Source: a virus. From it: a DNA stretch of 30,784 bases. This document shows positions 1-7,521 of this stretch, piece by piece; positions within the stretch are counted from its first letter, which is position 1, and each line of letters starts with the position of its first letter. The notes beneath the pieces are model-generated. The model did not search any database and was not told the DNA's origin. It worked only from the letters and a program-made list of their open reading frames with translations. The DNA lies in the IMG/VR virus record IMGVR_UViG_3300033064_000476, positions 1 to 30,784 of that record; one strand, 5' to 3'. The translations under genes were made by a program, and so were the position numbers.

Positions 1-182
1 ACAGCACGAAAACCAACTCCATCACTTGCGCCAATGTAAGCCGCTATAAATATAGACAAATCTTCAATAGTTGCCCTTTTTAAATCTGTTCCAACTTCGT
101 GCGCTATATTATTAGTTAAATTTATATTTGCGCTAGGTAATTGACCAACTCTCGTTGTATTTATTTCGTTTGGATCTATCAT
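1..182 (-). CDS. Tail fibre-like protein, N-terminal part (cut by window end)
   Basis: The reading frame opens with ATG at 182 and runs off the left edge, so only the first 60 residues are visible. They begin MIDPNEINTTRVGQLPSANI and match the N-terminus of the next gene upstream (179..736) at about 29 of 51 aligned residues, including RVG, LP, NI, HE, DL, ATI and YIG. The start overlaps the stop of that gene as ATGA, which supports translational coupling. I infer a second fibre or receptor-binding protein that attaches to the virion through the same N-terminal domain. The C-terminal part, where specificity would lie, is outside the window. Confidence 0.75.
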   Translation of the reverse strand, partial: MIDPNEINTTRVGQLPSANINLTNNIAHEVGTDLKRATIEDLSIFIAAYIGASDGVGFRA

Positions 183-736
183 AATTTCATTATAAATAAT
201 TGTACTATATAAGGCTGCATTATATTATGTGCTGTTCCTGTTCCGGTGCTAACAAGATATTTTAATGTGTTTGGCTGAGCGCCTGAATTTACAATATAAA
301 TACCTTCGCCGCCGTTATCGTCGTTTGATCCGGTATAAGGCACTTGTATAGGAGGTATTTCATTTGCTAATAATGCGTGTGTAGTAGCGCCGCCAATTTG
401 CCCCATAACATTTTTTGTCGTACCGTAAGCAACTCCCACTCTACCATCAAAATTATGCGTACCATTTGCACCGTTACAAATAGCCCAACCTACCATTAAA
501 TTTGTGCCTAATCCTGTATTGTCAAAATTATCTGTAATGTATTGAGTAGTTACGTCTAACTGTTTTACTTCAAATTGAAAAGTACCAATATATGGCTGCA
601 AAAAAGTAATTAAGCTTTGTATTGTAGCTTGGTTTAAATCTGCGCCTATTTCATGCGATATTTTGCTTTCAAGTGTTATATTGTTAGCTGGCAACTCTCC
701 AACTCTAACCGTAGTTATTAAATTAGGATCTATCAT
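179..736 (-). CDS. Tail fibre with collar-like C-terminal domain
   Basis: 185 aa. Residues 1-51 form the domain shared with the neighbouring gene at 1..182. The second half resembles phage tail-collar/short-fibre domains: GWAICNGANG followed by NFDGRVGVAYG parallels the family pattern GW..CDG...P.LRGR...G, then GGATTHALLANEIP and the C-terminal AHNIMQPYIVQLFIMKL parallels H.NMPPY..V.YIIK. The family makes trimeric distal fibres or adhesins. The gene sits at the end of the tail operon, after the tail-tip gene, as expected for a receptor-binding protein. Its start overlaps the preceding stop as ATGA. Fold assignment is by motif only. Confidence 0.75.
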   Translation of the reverse strand: MIDPNLITTVRVGELPANNITLESKISHEIGADLNQATIQSLITFLQPYIGTFQFEVKQLDVTTQYITDNFDNTGLGTNLMVGWAICNGANGTHNFDGRVGVAYGTTKNVMGQIGGATTHALLANEIPPIQVPYTGSNDDNGGEGIYIVNSGAQPNTLKYLVSTGTGTAHNIMQPYIVQLFIMKL

Positions 737-1245
737 ATTTCATTTGTTCTAAGAATTACATTTGCATCTCCATTATTTACTATTACATTTGGATCTCCGT
801 TATTTAAAACAGTTGTTCCTAGACTAGCTGTTAATGGCTGGCCGTAACCCGTAGCGCTACCGCTAAAACTCATTAATTCGCCAGCAGCTTCCGTGTCTGA
901 AATTTCAGTAATGTAAAATTTACCAAAATCAACAATAGGGTATATTGAGCCTTGAATTTTCCAATCTATCAAAACCCTATCTCTCTTTAATTGCTTTAAT
1001 TTATCGTATGAAGCTAAAGTAAAATCACCGCCAGCAATTGTGCTATTAACTTGAAGTCCGCTAAATGATATAGAATAATTTTGTATTAAAGGGCGTGAAG
1101 TTGCCCAGCCTTGATTGTCTCTTGTAGTCGTATCCATCATTTCAGAACTTTCCTCAATAGAATTATCTGTAAGGCATCCAACAGGTAAATAAGAACCGTT
1201 AATTTTTATAAATAGTATTCGATCTTCGCCTTTTATAAAATTCAT
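733..1245 (-). CDS. Second tail-tube-like protein at the tail tip
   Basis: 170 aa. It aligns along most of its length with the major tail protein at 6633..7073: IKGE near the start, ILFI/ILYI, a P..CLT.NS motif, an AS.D.L segment, L..WK, then A.GEL..FS followed by G.G near residue 130. This places it in the TP901-1-like tail tube family. It carries an extra C-terminal tail with a repeated NNGD-A/P-NVI unit. Its location after the tail-tip gene rather than next to the tail terminator suggests a specialised ring or adaptor between tip and fibre, which is inference. Start and preceding stop overlap as TAATG. Confidence 0.65.
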   Translation of the reverse strand: MNFIKGEDRILFIKINGSYLPVGCLTDNSIEESSEMMDTTTRDNQGWATSRPLIQNYSISFSGLQVNSTIAGGDFTLASYDKLKQLKRDRVLIDWKIQGSIYPIVDFGKFYITEISDTEAAGELMSFSGSATGYGQPLTASLGTTVLNNGDPNVIVNNGDANVILRTNEI

Positions 1246-3485
1246 TAGCTTATTATTGTAGGTTTTACTGTTGTTCCAAAATCTAGTGTAAATTTATAAA
1301 TAATATCTGAAACCTCAGCAGAAAACAACTCTAAAAGTTTAAATGTAGTAATATTTGACTGAGTATCATAATTATATTCAATAGGGCTAAATTTACCTTG
1401 TATATTATTTATTTCAATTAATGACAAATAAGGGATAAATCCAAATACCGAGCCTCTAAATATTTTTAAAGGCTTTTGATTAATTCTTAATTCCTCCTCT
1501 GCTGCAATTCTTAATATTGCAGCAGATTCAAATTTTCCATTTCTAAACCATGTCTCGGTTGGTGTAATTTGATCTTCTTTAAATATGGCTCCTAAATAAA
1601 TAACGCCAGGACTATCGCCATTATTTACTGTTCTATTTTCCTTTACAATTGTACTTACTTTTGTGGCGCGTGTTACGGTGTGAAATTCGCCAACGTTACC
1701 ATCGTTTTCATTTCTTACAGGAGATAAATTTACATTTGTTACACTTATTAAATTAGCAGTGTTTTCATTAGGAGAAGAAACCTTAACCGATTCAATTTCA
1801 ATGTATGCATTGCCGCTTTCAATAACGGGCAAAGATTGTATTTCAACATTTATACTAATAGGAAATGAAACTGCAACTTGACTTGTAATAGTGCTTATTA
1901 TAATTCTTGCGCCTCCCGTAACCCATTCGCCCTGATTTGTTAAGTAATAATTACCAACTTTTACAATAAATGAAGCATTACCGAAACCATTATATTGAAC
2001 ATTTGCTTTAAAATTAAAAAGATCCCCTTGCAATACAGGTACGTTTTCGGATGTTGCCATTACTCTAAAAGATGGTGCCGTTCCTAAAGTTTCTGGCTTA
2101 AATGATAATTTAGAAAAGTTTAAAGGGTCGTTAATTAAAAACGGAGTGTTTACATTCCATCCTTCATAATTTAAATTACCATCATGCAAAAGATCCCCGT
2201 TAATAAATATACCGGCTACAAAACCGTATTTATAACCCAATCTAAACGCTGCTATACTTCCTTTAATTTCTAATCTTTGATTTCCGTTACAATGATGTGG
2301 ATAATAATTATCAATTTGACTTCCTAAAATTTGAGCATAATTTAAAGTTACATTTCCTACATAAGTATTTTCAATGTTGTATCTTCTAAATAATATATAA
2401 GGATTGTCAAATAAAACATTGGGCTTATAAATGTACCATTCGCCATTTTCTTGCGTTATAACAGCGCAAAATACGTCTAGTATAGATTTTAAAACATCTT
2501 CACATGACATAATGGTACCATCTTTTGCATTTTGCCCATCTGTTTTGTAAAACCGATCAGCATTAACATATATTTTGGTAAGTACGTCCAAATTATCCGA
2601 GTAGGTTAATCCATCGTATAAAGTATTTATAGATGTGTTTATAGGCAAAAGTATTCCTGAGCGTTTCAGGCATTGATATATAATATTTATCGCGCTTTGC
2701 TTTCCAACTATATTAACGCCGTTTGTTTGCACAAAAGATAAATTTTCTAACGCTCCCAAACCGTCAACGCAATCAAGTGATATAATCCACATATCACGCG
2801 TAAATGATTGAAAAACGCCATCAGGTTTAAGATACCCCCTAAATATTAATTTACCATTCTTAAAAAACTTTACGGTAAAATCTTGCTCGTTTTCAGTATA
2901 TAAATCTTCTAAGCTTAGCAAATTAGTTGCCTCTAATTCCAAAGTTAAACCAGTTCCACGAATAGGGTCTAAATGATCTTTTACACTTCCCTTTTCTAAT
3001 ATTGCCTTGCCTTGAATTTCAATAGCATCGTTTAAATTATTACGTTTGAATATTTGACACAAAAAAGTATCATTTACAATATTTGTGTATTGAAAAAAGT
3101 AACGCAAATTTATTGCGTCATCAGCAGAAATATCAACTAAACTTAATCCAATATTTTCGCCACTTTCTCCAAAACTTACTTGTATTAATTCATCGGTATC
3201 AATTGTAACTTCAATTGTATTATTGACTCTACGGTAATAAATATTTTGATAAACAAAATTAGCAATAAGAAAGTTTAACGTATTGTCAATCGTATCGCTT
3301 AAATTTGTTTTTAATTCAATAAAAGTGGGCGGGTTATTGCCCGTACCATTTGCGGTATATGCTTCGTAAACCGTAGCTTCTCCATTAGCATAAACAATAT
3401 AAACTCCATTTATAAAAATAGTGTATTCAATTGCAAGCCCTACTACTGGCTGTCCACTAAATGCTATAATAATCTTTTTTGCCAT
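1245..3485 (-). CDS. Tail-tip / baseplate hub-like protein
   Basis: 746 aa from the ATG at 3485 (MAKKIIIAFSG). An in-frame TTG at 3500 exists but lies just upstream of the predicted -7 box, so the ATG is preferred. Residues about 160-250 contain a block (DHLDPIRGTGLTLELEA, then a segment ending KLIFRGYLKPDG and SLDCVDGLGALENL) that recalls the beta-barrel domains of phage hub or tail-associated proteins. The remainder is long and beta-rich with no enzyme motif that I can see. Size and position, after the tape measure and before the fibres, fit the tail tip. It appears to have its own promoter directly behind a terminator. Confidence 0.65.
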   Translation of the reverse strand: MAKKIIIAFSGQPVVGLAIEYTIFINGVYIVYANGEATVYEAYTANGTGNNPPTFIELKTNLSDTIDNTLNFLIANFVYQNIYYRRVNNTIEVTIDTDELIQVSFGESGENIGLSLVDISADDAINLRYFFQYTNIVNDTFLCQIFKRNNLNDAIEIQGKAILEKGSVKDHLDPIRGTGLTLELEATNLLSLEDLYTENEQDFTVKFFKNGKLIFRGYLKPDGVFQSFTRDMWIISLDCVDGLGALENLSFVQTNGVNIVGKQSAINIIYQCLKRSGILLPINTSINTLYDGLTYSDNLDVLTKIYVNADRFYKTDGQNAKDGTIMSCEDVLKSILDVFCAVITQENGEWYIYKPNVLFDNPYILFRRYNIENTYVGNVTLNYAQILGSQIDNYYPHHCNGNQRLEIKGSIAAFRLGYKYGFVAGIFINGDLLHDGNLNYEGWNVNTPFLINDPLNFSKLSFKPETLGTAPSFRVMATSENVPVLQGDLFNFKANVQYNGFGNASFIVKVGNYYLTNQGEWVTGGARIIISTITSQVAVSFPISINVEIQSLPVIESGNAYIEIESVKVSSPNENTANLISVTNVNLSPVRNENDGNVGEFHTVTRATKVSTIVKENRTVNNGDSPGVIYLGAIFKEDQITPTETWFRNGKFESAAILRIAAEEELRINQKPLKIFRGSVFGFIPYLSLIEINNIQGKFSPIEYNYDTQSNITTFKLLELFSAEVSDIIYKFTLDFGTTVKPTIIS

Positions 3486-3489
3486 GTTG

Positions 3490-3497
3490 TAAAGATA
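3490..3497 (-). promoter_or_regulatory. Candidate -7 box of a leaderless promoter
   Basis: The minus strand reads TATCTTTA, one base off the Bacteroidota consensus TAnnTTTG, and ends 4 nt before the ATG at 3485. No TTG is present at the expected -33 distance because the terminator stem occupies that space. Transcription would start at or next to the ATG. Confidence 0.4.
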
Positions 3498-3529
3498 CAA
3501 AAAAACCCTTACTATTTAAAGTAAGGGTT
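3498..3529 (-). terminator. Intrinsic terminator after the 3570..3968 gene
   Basis: A 10-bp perfect stem (3504-3513 with 3520-3529, six-base loop) is followed on the minus strand by a run of T. It lies 40 nt beyond the stop of the conserved hypothetical gene and directly before the tail-tip start. Confidence 0.8.
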
Positions 3530-3569
3530 AGATCAAAAAAAATGAATGCCAAATCTTAAAAAATATTTT

Positions 3570-3968
3570 TTAAAAATTAAGTTCTTTGCCAGTTATTGCA
3601 AAATATAAATTTTGTAATTCGTGAACATATTTTGTTTTCCTTAAAAAAATTGAATTACTTTCATTTAATCCTTCCGATTCATTTTGTATAAAAACAATTT
3701 GACTTTCTTGAACGTCAGTATCGTAAATTGGATAATATCTAAATTGATCAGTATACATTTCAATATTATTACAATATATTTTATAATAATCTAATTGTTT
3801 TTTAAAGCCAAACTTTAATAACCAATCTTGTGTTATTGGAATATGTTGATATATGTTTAATTTTATTAAATAATCTAAATTACTAAAATTACTTTTAGCT
3901 ATTTGTTTATTTAATTCTTTATTTGAATCATAAACATAATTACCTATTCTTAATTCATTTGCATTCAT
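3570..3968 (-). CDS. Conserved Bacteroidota phage hypothetical (MNANELRIGNYV type)
   Basis: 132 aa. The opening MNANELRIGNYVYD and the ending KYVHELQNLYFAITGKEL are a pattern I recognise from many uncharacterised Bacteroidota phage and prophage proteins; no function is known to me. The middle is rich in Tyr, Asn and Ile, with no membrane segment or signal peptide. It forms its own transcription unit within the tail genes: a promoter-plus-terminator element lies immediately upstream (3984-4098) and another terminator follows at 3498-3529. Its expression may depend on read-through of the upstream terminator. That makes it look like a separately regulated insert (a moron) rather than a structural gene. 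Confidence 0.7.
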   Translation of the reverse strand: MNANELRIGNYVYDSNKELNKQIAKSNFSNLDYLIKLNIYQHIPITQDWLLKFGFKKQLDYYKIYCNNIEMYTDQFRYYPIYDTDVQESQIVFIQNESEGLNESNSIFLRKTKYVHELQNLYFAITGKELNF

Positions 3969-3983
3969 AACATTTTATTTACT

Positions 3984-4007
3984 AAAAAAGACCCAATCCC
4001 ACTGAGT
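3984..4007 (-). terminator. Terminator / attenuator before the 3968 start
   Basis: The minus-strand RNA forms GACUCA paired with UGGGUC (plus coordinates 4003-4008 and 3990-3995, one G-U pair), followed by six U. It ends 16 nt before the ATG at 3968. It either ends a small RNA or attenuates the downstream gene. Confidence 0.65.
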
Positions 4008-4064
4008 CGGCAGCGAAAAAGAGTCTATTAAATCTTGTTAGTTTGTTGGCTTCCGACTTCCAAC
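3984..4064 (-). ncRNA. Candidate structured small RNA or attenuator leader, about 80 nt
   Basis: The gap between the tape measure gene and the 3570..3968 gene holds a promoter (4069-4098), a first hairpin (GTTGG/CCAAC, 4045-4064, ten-base loop) and a terminator. The first loop contains AGTCGG, which is complementary to CCGACT at 4005-4010 on the minus strand. That segment overlaps the 5' arm of the terminator, so loop pairing and the terminator compete. I recognise no known RNA family. Expression is inferred from the promoter and terminator only. Confidence 0.45.
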
Positions 4065-4068
4065 CCTA

Positions 4069-4098
4069 CAAATCTATAACATTTATTTATATAAACAA
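4069..4098 (-). promoter_or_regulatory. TTG-N19-TAnnTTTG promoter
   Basis: The minus strand reads TTG (4096-4098), 19 bases, then TAGATTTG (4069-4076), an exact match to the Bacteroidota housekeeping promoter. The 15 bases at 4091-4105 around the -33 box recur identically at the promoter at 28816-28845. Confidence 0.7.
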
Positions 4099-4117
4099 TA
4101 CTTTTATTATTATTTTT

Positions 4118-5980
4118 TTAAACTATACCTAAAGTGCCTCCTAATCTTCTATTTCTGTCTAAACTATTAGCTAATACCCCAATTAAACTTTGACCGCTAA
4201 TTTCAAAGACTACATTACCGCCTCCCGAACCGCTAAAACTTGAACCGCCGCCAGAAGATCTAGGACTTTGGTAAGAGTTACCGCCTTGAGGTGTTGATCC
4301 GCCCCCGCTTAAACCTTGACTTGCTTTAGACCCTATTGCCCCGCCTATTGCTTTTAATGCAATTCCAACTCCAATTGCGGCAACTCCAGCTGCAATAGCT
4401 AAAGGCCCTCCAGTCGCAATAGCAATATCTAAATTACCTTTAACAACTGCTAATGTTCCGTATTTTATAAGTAGACCTCCCATTTCAGATAAGAAATTAC
4501 CTAAACCGGCTAATAAAGTATTTCCAATTGCATTTAAAACATTACCTCCTGTCGCCAAAGACTCTCCGATGACCGTTCCTAATCTTCCAAAAGTATCTGA
4601 TAAAGATCCTTGAATTAAAGCGTCGGCAGATTCATTTAAATTTATTAGAGCCGCTTCCATTTCTGTAATAACCTTTTCAGGTATCAAAGGTTTCAATGGG
4701 ATGTCTAATGGAATAGGAGTATTTTTAAAAGTATCTAATGCGCTGCCTAAAGACTCTTCTAATAATTTAACTACTTTTTTGCCTTCGTTTTTAATTTTTT
4801 CATTATCAATGATAGATGGTAAAGGTATGGCTATTAAAGTAGCTCTGGATGTTTCTGCACTACTACCTGAAGATTTTGTTTCCAAAGAAATTGACGCCTT
4901 TACATCTTTGTCCGCTAATTTTTGTAAGTTAGCTAATTCTGTATTTACCGCAATTAACTCGCCTCGTAAATCTGTAAATTCTCTATTTAATGAACCAAAC
5001 TTAAAAAAGTCTAAAGCACCTAAAGCCTTAACTTGTGCATTTGTTAATTCTAAATTCCCCTTGTTTAAATCTTGTACTAATTTTAATTGTTTTCCTGGAG
5101 GCGTATTTGTTAGTTTTATTATTTCTAAAGCAGTTGCCTTTAATTTTTCCTGAATGTCTAATTCTTTAGAAGCAGCTTCTCCGGCCTTTGCACTTAAAGC
5201 GGATGCCCTTGCTCTTGACCTTAAAGCTATAGACAACTGATTTATTATACCTGTTAAATCACCGTTTAATATTTTTTCGTCGCTTAGGTTTTTAAAATAT
5301 GCCGGATATTCACTTTTTAATTTTTGTAACGCAATTAATCTATTTTTGTCTGAAACGCTTTTATCTTGCGCGGTTGCTACTAATGACTTTAAAGAAGATA
5401 TTTGCTCTCCAGCACTTTTAGCCGCTTCAATTCCCAATTCCTGTAGAGCTTGTTTTGATTCATTGAAGTTTCCTGTAAGTTTGTCGTAAACATCCCCAAC
5501 GCTTAAACCTGATTGAGCCATAAAAGTTAAGCCAGTGGTAACTAATGAAACAGCAAGCAAAATCCCACCTGTGCCCATTAAAGAACTAGCTAAAGCCTTT
5601 AACGCTCCCCCCGTGCTACCTGTTTGATTTCGTAGATAAGAAAATGACTCCGCAGTAGCGGTTAGGTTGTTTTGTATTCCAACCATGCCGTAAGGTGCAT
5701 CTTGAGCAATACGGCTAAATTGAATTAAAGCATTGCTTCCGTTTGCCACTTTTGGCGCCATACCTGTAAAAGAAGATCCGGCACTATTAACAGACTTTTT
5801 TAATCCGTTTAATTGTGTTTGTGCTTTATCAATTTGCATTTTCAACGGCACCGCATCAAGTCCTAACTTAACTTGTATAGCTTTCTCTTTTCTTAGCCTT
5901 GCTATTTTATATTCTGCTGCTGCAATTTCTGCTTTTAATTCTGAACTGTCAGCACCTATGGTAACCTCTAATTTAGCCAT
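4118..5980 (-). CDS. Tail tape measure protein
   Basis: 620 aa and the longest tail gene after the tip protein. The N-terminal 80 residues are charged and probably helical/coiled coil (ELKAEIAAAEYKIARLRKEK). They are followed by SNALIQFSRIAQDAPYG and a segment with NNLTATAESFSYL, a stretch typical of Bacteroidota tape measures. Hydrophobic segments lie near residues 140-160 and 510-555, and the C-terminal part is Gly/Ser-rich (SGGGSSFSGSGGGN). The product sets tail length and is ejected with DNA; using the usual ~1.5 angstrom per residue, a tail of about 90 nm is expected (inference). It follows the tail assembly chaperone pair directly, with stop and start separated by one base (TAAaATG). 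Confidence 0.92.
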   Translation of the reverse strand: MAKLEVTIGADSSELKAEIAAAEYKIARLRKEKAIQVKLGLDAVPLKMQIDKAQTQLNGLKKSVNSAGSSFTGMAPKVANGSNALIQFSRIAQDAPYGMVGIQNNLTATAESFSYLRNQTGSTGGALKALASSLMGTGGILLAVSLVTTGLTFMAQSGLSVGDVYDKLTGNFNESKQALQELGIEAAKSAGEQISSLKSLVATAQDKSVSDKNRLIALQKLKSEYPAYFKNLSDEKILNGDLTGIINQLSIALRSRARASALSAKAGEAASKELDIQEKLKATALEIIKLTNTPPGKQLKLVQDLNKGNLELTNAQVKALGALDFFKFGSLNREFTDLRGELIAVNTELANLQKLADKDVKASISLETKSSGSSAETSRATLIAIPLPSIIDNEKIKNEGKKVVKLLEESLGSALDTFKNTPIPLDIPLKPLIPEKVITEMEAALINLNESADALIQGSLSDTFGRLGTVIGESLATGGNVLNAIGNTLLAGLGNFLSEMGGLLIKYGTLAVVKGNLDIAIATGGPLAIAAGVAAIGVGIALKAIGGAIGSKASQGLSGGGSTPQGGNSYQSPRSSGGGSSFSGSGGGNVVFEISGQSLIGVLANSLDRNRRLGGTLGIV

Positions 5981-5981
5981 T

Positions 5982-6248
5982 TTACGAGTTGTTTAAATAT
6001 TCTTTATACACTTTTAAGAAGTTTGTCTTTTGATCTTCTGAAACGCCTATTTTAGCCTTCTCGTTACCTAAACTCATAAACTTTTCAATGCTTCTTGGTA
6101 ATTTTTTAGGATCTTGATGACTGCCTATTGTAGCGCTCCATGCTATTTGTCTTACCTTTTCCCATTCCCTTAACTGAATACGTTTATAAGCAAAAAGACG
6201 AATTTGGAACTCTGCAAAAGTCATATCATAAACATCACTTAACCGCAT
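5982..6248 (-). CDS. Tail assembly chaperone, downstream (gpT-like) frame
   Basis: 88 aa if counted from the ATG at 6248 (MRLSDVYDMTFAEFQIRLFA). The same frame is open further upstream as far as the A9 run at 6317-6325 in the preceding gene, where a -1 slip would give a 216-aa fusion. This is the classical G/GT arrangement between tail tube and tape measure. The TFAEFQIRL..Y motif followed by a Trp-rich helix (REWEKVRQIAW) resembles the T-domain that binds the tape measure and tail tube. I consider the frameshift product the real protein and independent initiation at 6248 less likely, since no ribosome binding site is visible there. Confidence 0.8.
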   Translation of the reverse strand: MRLSDVYDMTFAEFQIRLFAYKRIQLREWEKVRQIAWSATIGSHQDPKKLPRSIEKFMSLGNEKAKIGVSEDQKTNFLKVYKEYLNNS

Positions 6249-6295
6249 AATTCCAAGTTCGCCACAAGCAAAAGAAATAACATCCTTTTTAAAAT

Positions 6296-6631
6296 CTATA
6301 CTTTCTTCTTGATTACTTTTTTTTTAACCTCTTGTACCGGTACATCTTTGTACATTGAATTATTAAAGGCAATTTTAAACTCGTTCCAAAATTTACCTCC
6401 AATACCCCCATTTTCATCAATTAAATCATTAACATCATACATTGATAATGTAAATTCTTTTTGGCTTCGATTGTGCGAATACAGCAAAGAATAAAACATA
6501 AGTTTAGGAATCAAAACCGCATCAGGCTGCAATCCTAAATCTTCTAACTTCATTCCGGTTCCGTCTAGCAATTCATTTAAAAATCCTATACCAAAGTGAA
6601 AATCTTTATCTAATAAAGTTATTTTATTCAT
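6296..6631 (-). CDS. Tail assembly chaperone, upstream (gpG-like) frame
   Basis: 111 aa ending in a Lys-rich tail (VKKKVIKKKV). It lies between the tail tube gene (6633..7073) and the tape measure, the invariant place for gpG-type chaperones, which coat the tape measure during tail assembly and are absent from the virion. The N-terminal LLDKDFHFGIGFLNEL and a central SLLYSHNRS segment resemble Bacteroidota relatives. Codons 103-105 are AAA AAA AAA followed by G, an obvious slippery run. The start ATG at 6631 lies immediately after the tail tube stop. Confidence 0.85.
   Translation of the reverse strand: MNKITLLDKDFHFGIGFLNELLDGTGMKLEDLGLQPDAVLIPKLMFYSLLYSHNRSQKEFTLSMYDVNDLIDENGGIGGKFWNEFKIAFNNSMYKDVPVQEVKKKVIKKKV
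6317..6325 (-). promoter_or_regulatory. -1 ribosomal frameshift site (A9 run)
   Basis: Nine A on the minus strand inside codons 103-105 of the gpG-like gene. After a -1 slip the frame continues as SNQEESIDFKKDVISFACGE and then joins MRLSDVYD without a stop; 650 nt plus one re-read base gives exactly 217 codons. The unshifted frame stops at 6296. Confidence 0.8.
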
Positions 6632-6632
6632 A

Positions 6633-7073
6633 TTATACTGCTAATGGATCTGTAGTTGCAACTGATCCGCTACCTTCCAAAGTTATTGAAAATGTACTTA
6701 ATTCGTCGCCTGCGCCTTGCGTTAATGGTAAATCAGTAATAACAGCACTACCGTAATAAATTGCGTCAGTTACGCCAGTATCTAGTTTCCAAGTTACTAA
6801 TGTTTTGTTAACCATACGCCCAAAAAGATAGTCATGTGATGCCTTTGTAGTTTCGCCACCTACAGAAGTAGTATCAATGTATTCTCCCTCAGCATCAATT
6901 GTATATGTAAACATTCCAGCCTGTTTAATTGAAACTCCTGGATTACATTTTGTCATCGATTCAATAACTGAAACCGCTGGATTGAAACTGTTTGAAGTTA
7001 AACACGCGATAGGACGGTAAACCGTTGCATCGTGTATGTAAAGTATTCCTAATTCCCCTTTAATTGCTGCCAT
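6633..7073 (-). CDS. Major tail tube protein
   Basis: 146 aa. It begins MAAIKGELGILYIHDATVY and ends with GDELSTFSITLEGSGSVA, fitting the TP901-1/phage tail tube family (a beta-sandwich that stacks in hexameric rings). The order tail terminator, tail tube, chaperone pair, tape measure is the standard siphovirus order. A diverged copy exists at 733..1245. Highly expressed virion protein by analogy; no separate promoter is evident. There is no C-terminal Ig-like extension. Confidence 0.88.
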   Translation of the reverse strand: MAAIKGELGILYIHDATVYRPIACLTSNSFNPAVSVIESMTKCNPGVSIKQAGMFTYTIDAEGEYIDTTSVGGETTKASHDYLFGRMVNKTLVTWKLDTGVTDAIYYGSAVITDLPLTQGAGDELSTFSITLEGSGSVATTDPLAV

Positions 7074-7082
7074 AATTATATT

Positions 7083-7511
7083 TTATATTAATGTTAAATT
7101 TAAACGAACGAATGATCTAAATATATTTTCTGTATCTGTAACGGTTTCCAATTGCGTTTCAAATGTAAATATTTGATTTTGTGTTACAAAACTATCAAAT
7201 GTCAAATAAGGAGTTAATAAATTATAACACGCTTCTTCAATATCATTTACTAAAACACGTGATCCGCTATTTCCAGCACTTGAACTATTTGTGTATATTT
7301 CAATCAAAATGCTTGTTTCCCATCTGTAACCGCATTTTGTTGCTTTATCAATGTCTTTTGTTTGAGCCGTAAATAATATGTATTGATTATTATTTACATT
7401 TCCTGTTACTCTAGTATCGTAGCAATAAATAATCTTTTCAGATACTACTATTGCATTAAGTCTATCAAAAATAGCTTTACGAATATACTTATCTGGATTA
7501 ATATTTATCAT
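7083..7511 (-). CDS. Tail terminator (gp17/DUF3168-like)
   Basis: 142 aa. Features of the tail completion family: an N-terminal helix (YIRKAIFDRLNAIVV), a central QYILFTAQTKDI strand, RWETSILIEIYT, then IEEACYNLL and a C-terminal FRSFVRLNLTL strand. The product caps the tail tube and joins it to the neck. It is placed directly before the tail tube gene and after the gp10-like gene, as in HK97-type phages. A TAATTTTAC element ends 5 nt upstream of the ATG, similar to the one before the portal gene, so a local weak promoter is possible. Confidence 0.82.
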   Translation of the reverse strand: MININPDKYIRKAIFDRLNAIVVSEKIIYCYDTRVTGNVNNNQYILFTAQTKDIDKATKCGYRWETSILIEIYTNSSSAGNSGSRVLVNDIEEACYNLLTPYLTFDSFVTQNQIFTFETQLETVTDTENIFRSFVRLNLTLI

Positions 7512-7521
7512 GCTTGTAAAA

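Noticed and set aside
4701-5153. Plus-strand frame of 150 aa inside the tape measure gene
   Set aside because: It is the antisense shadow of a low-complexity coding region; the minus-strand frame is clearly the tape measure, and all other genes are on the minus strand.
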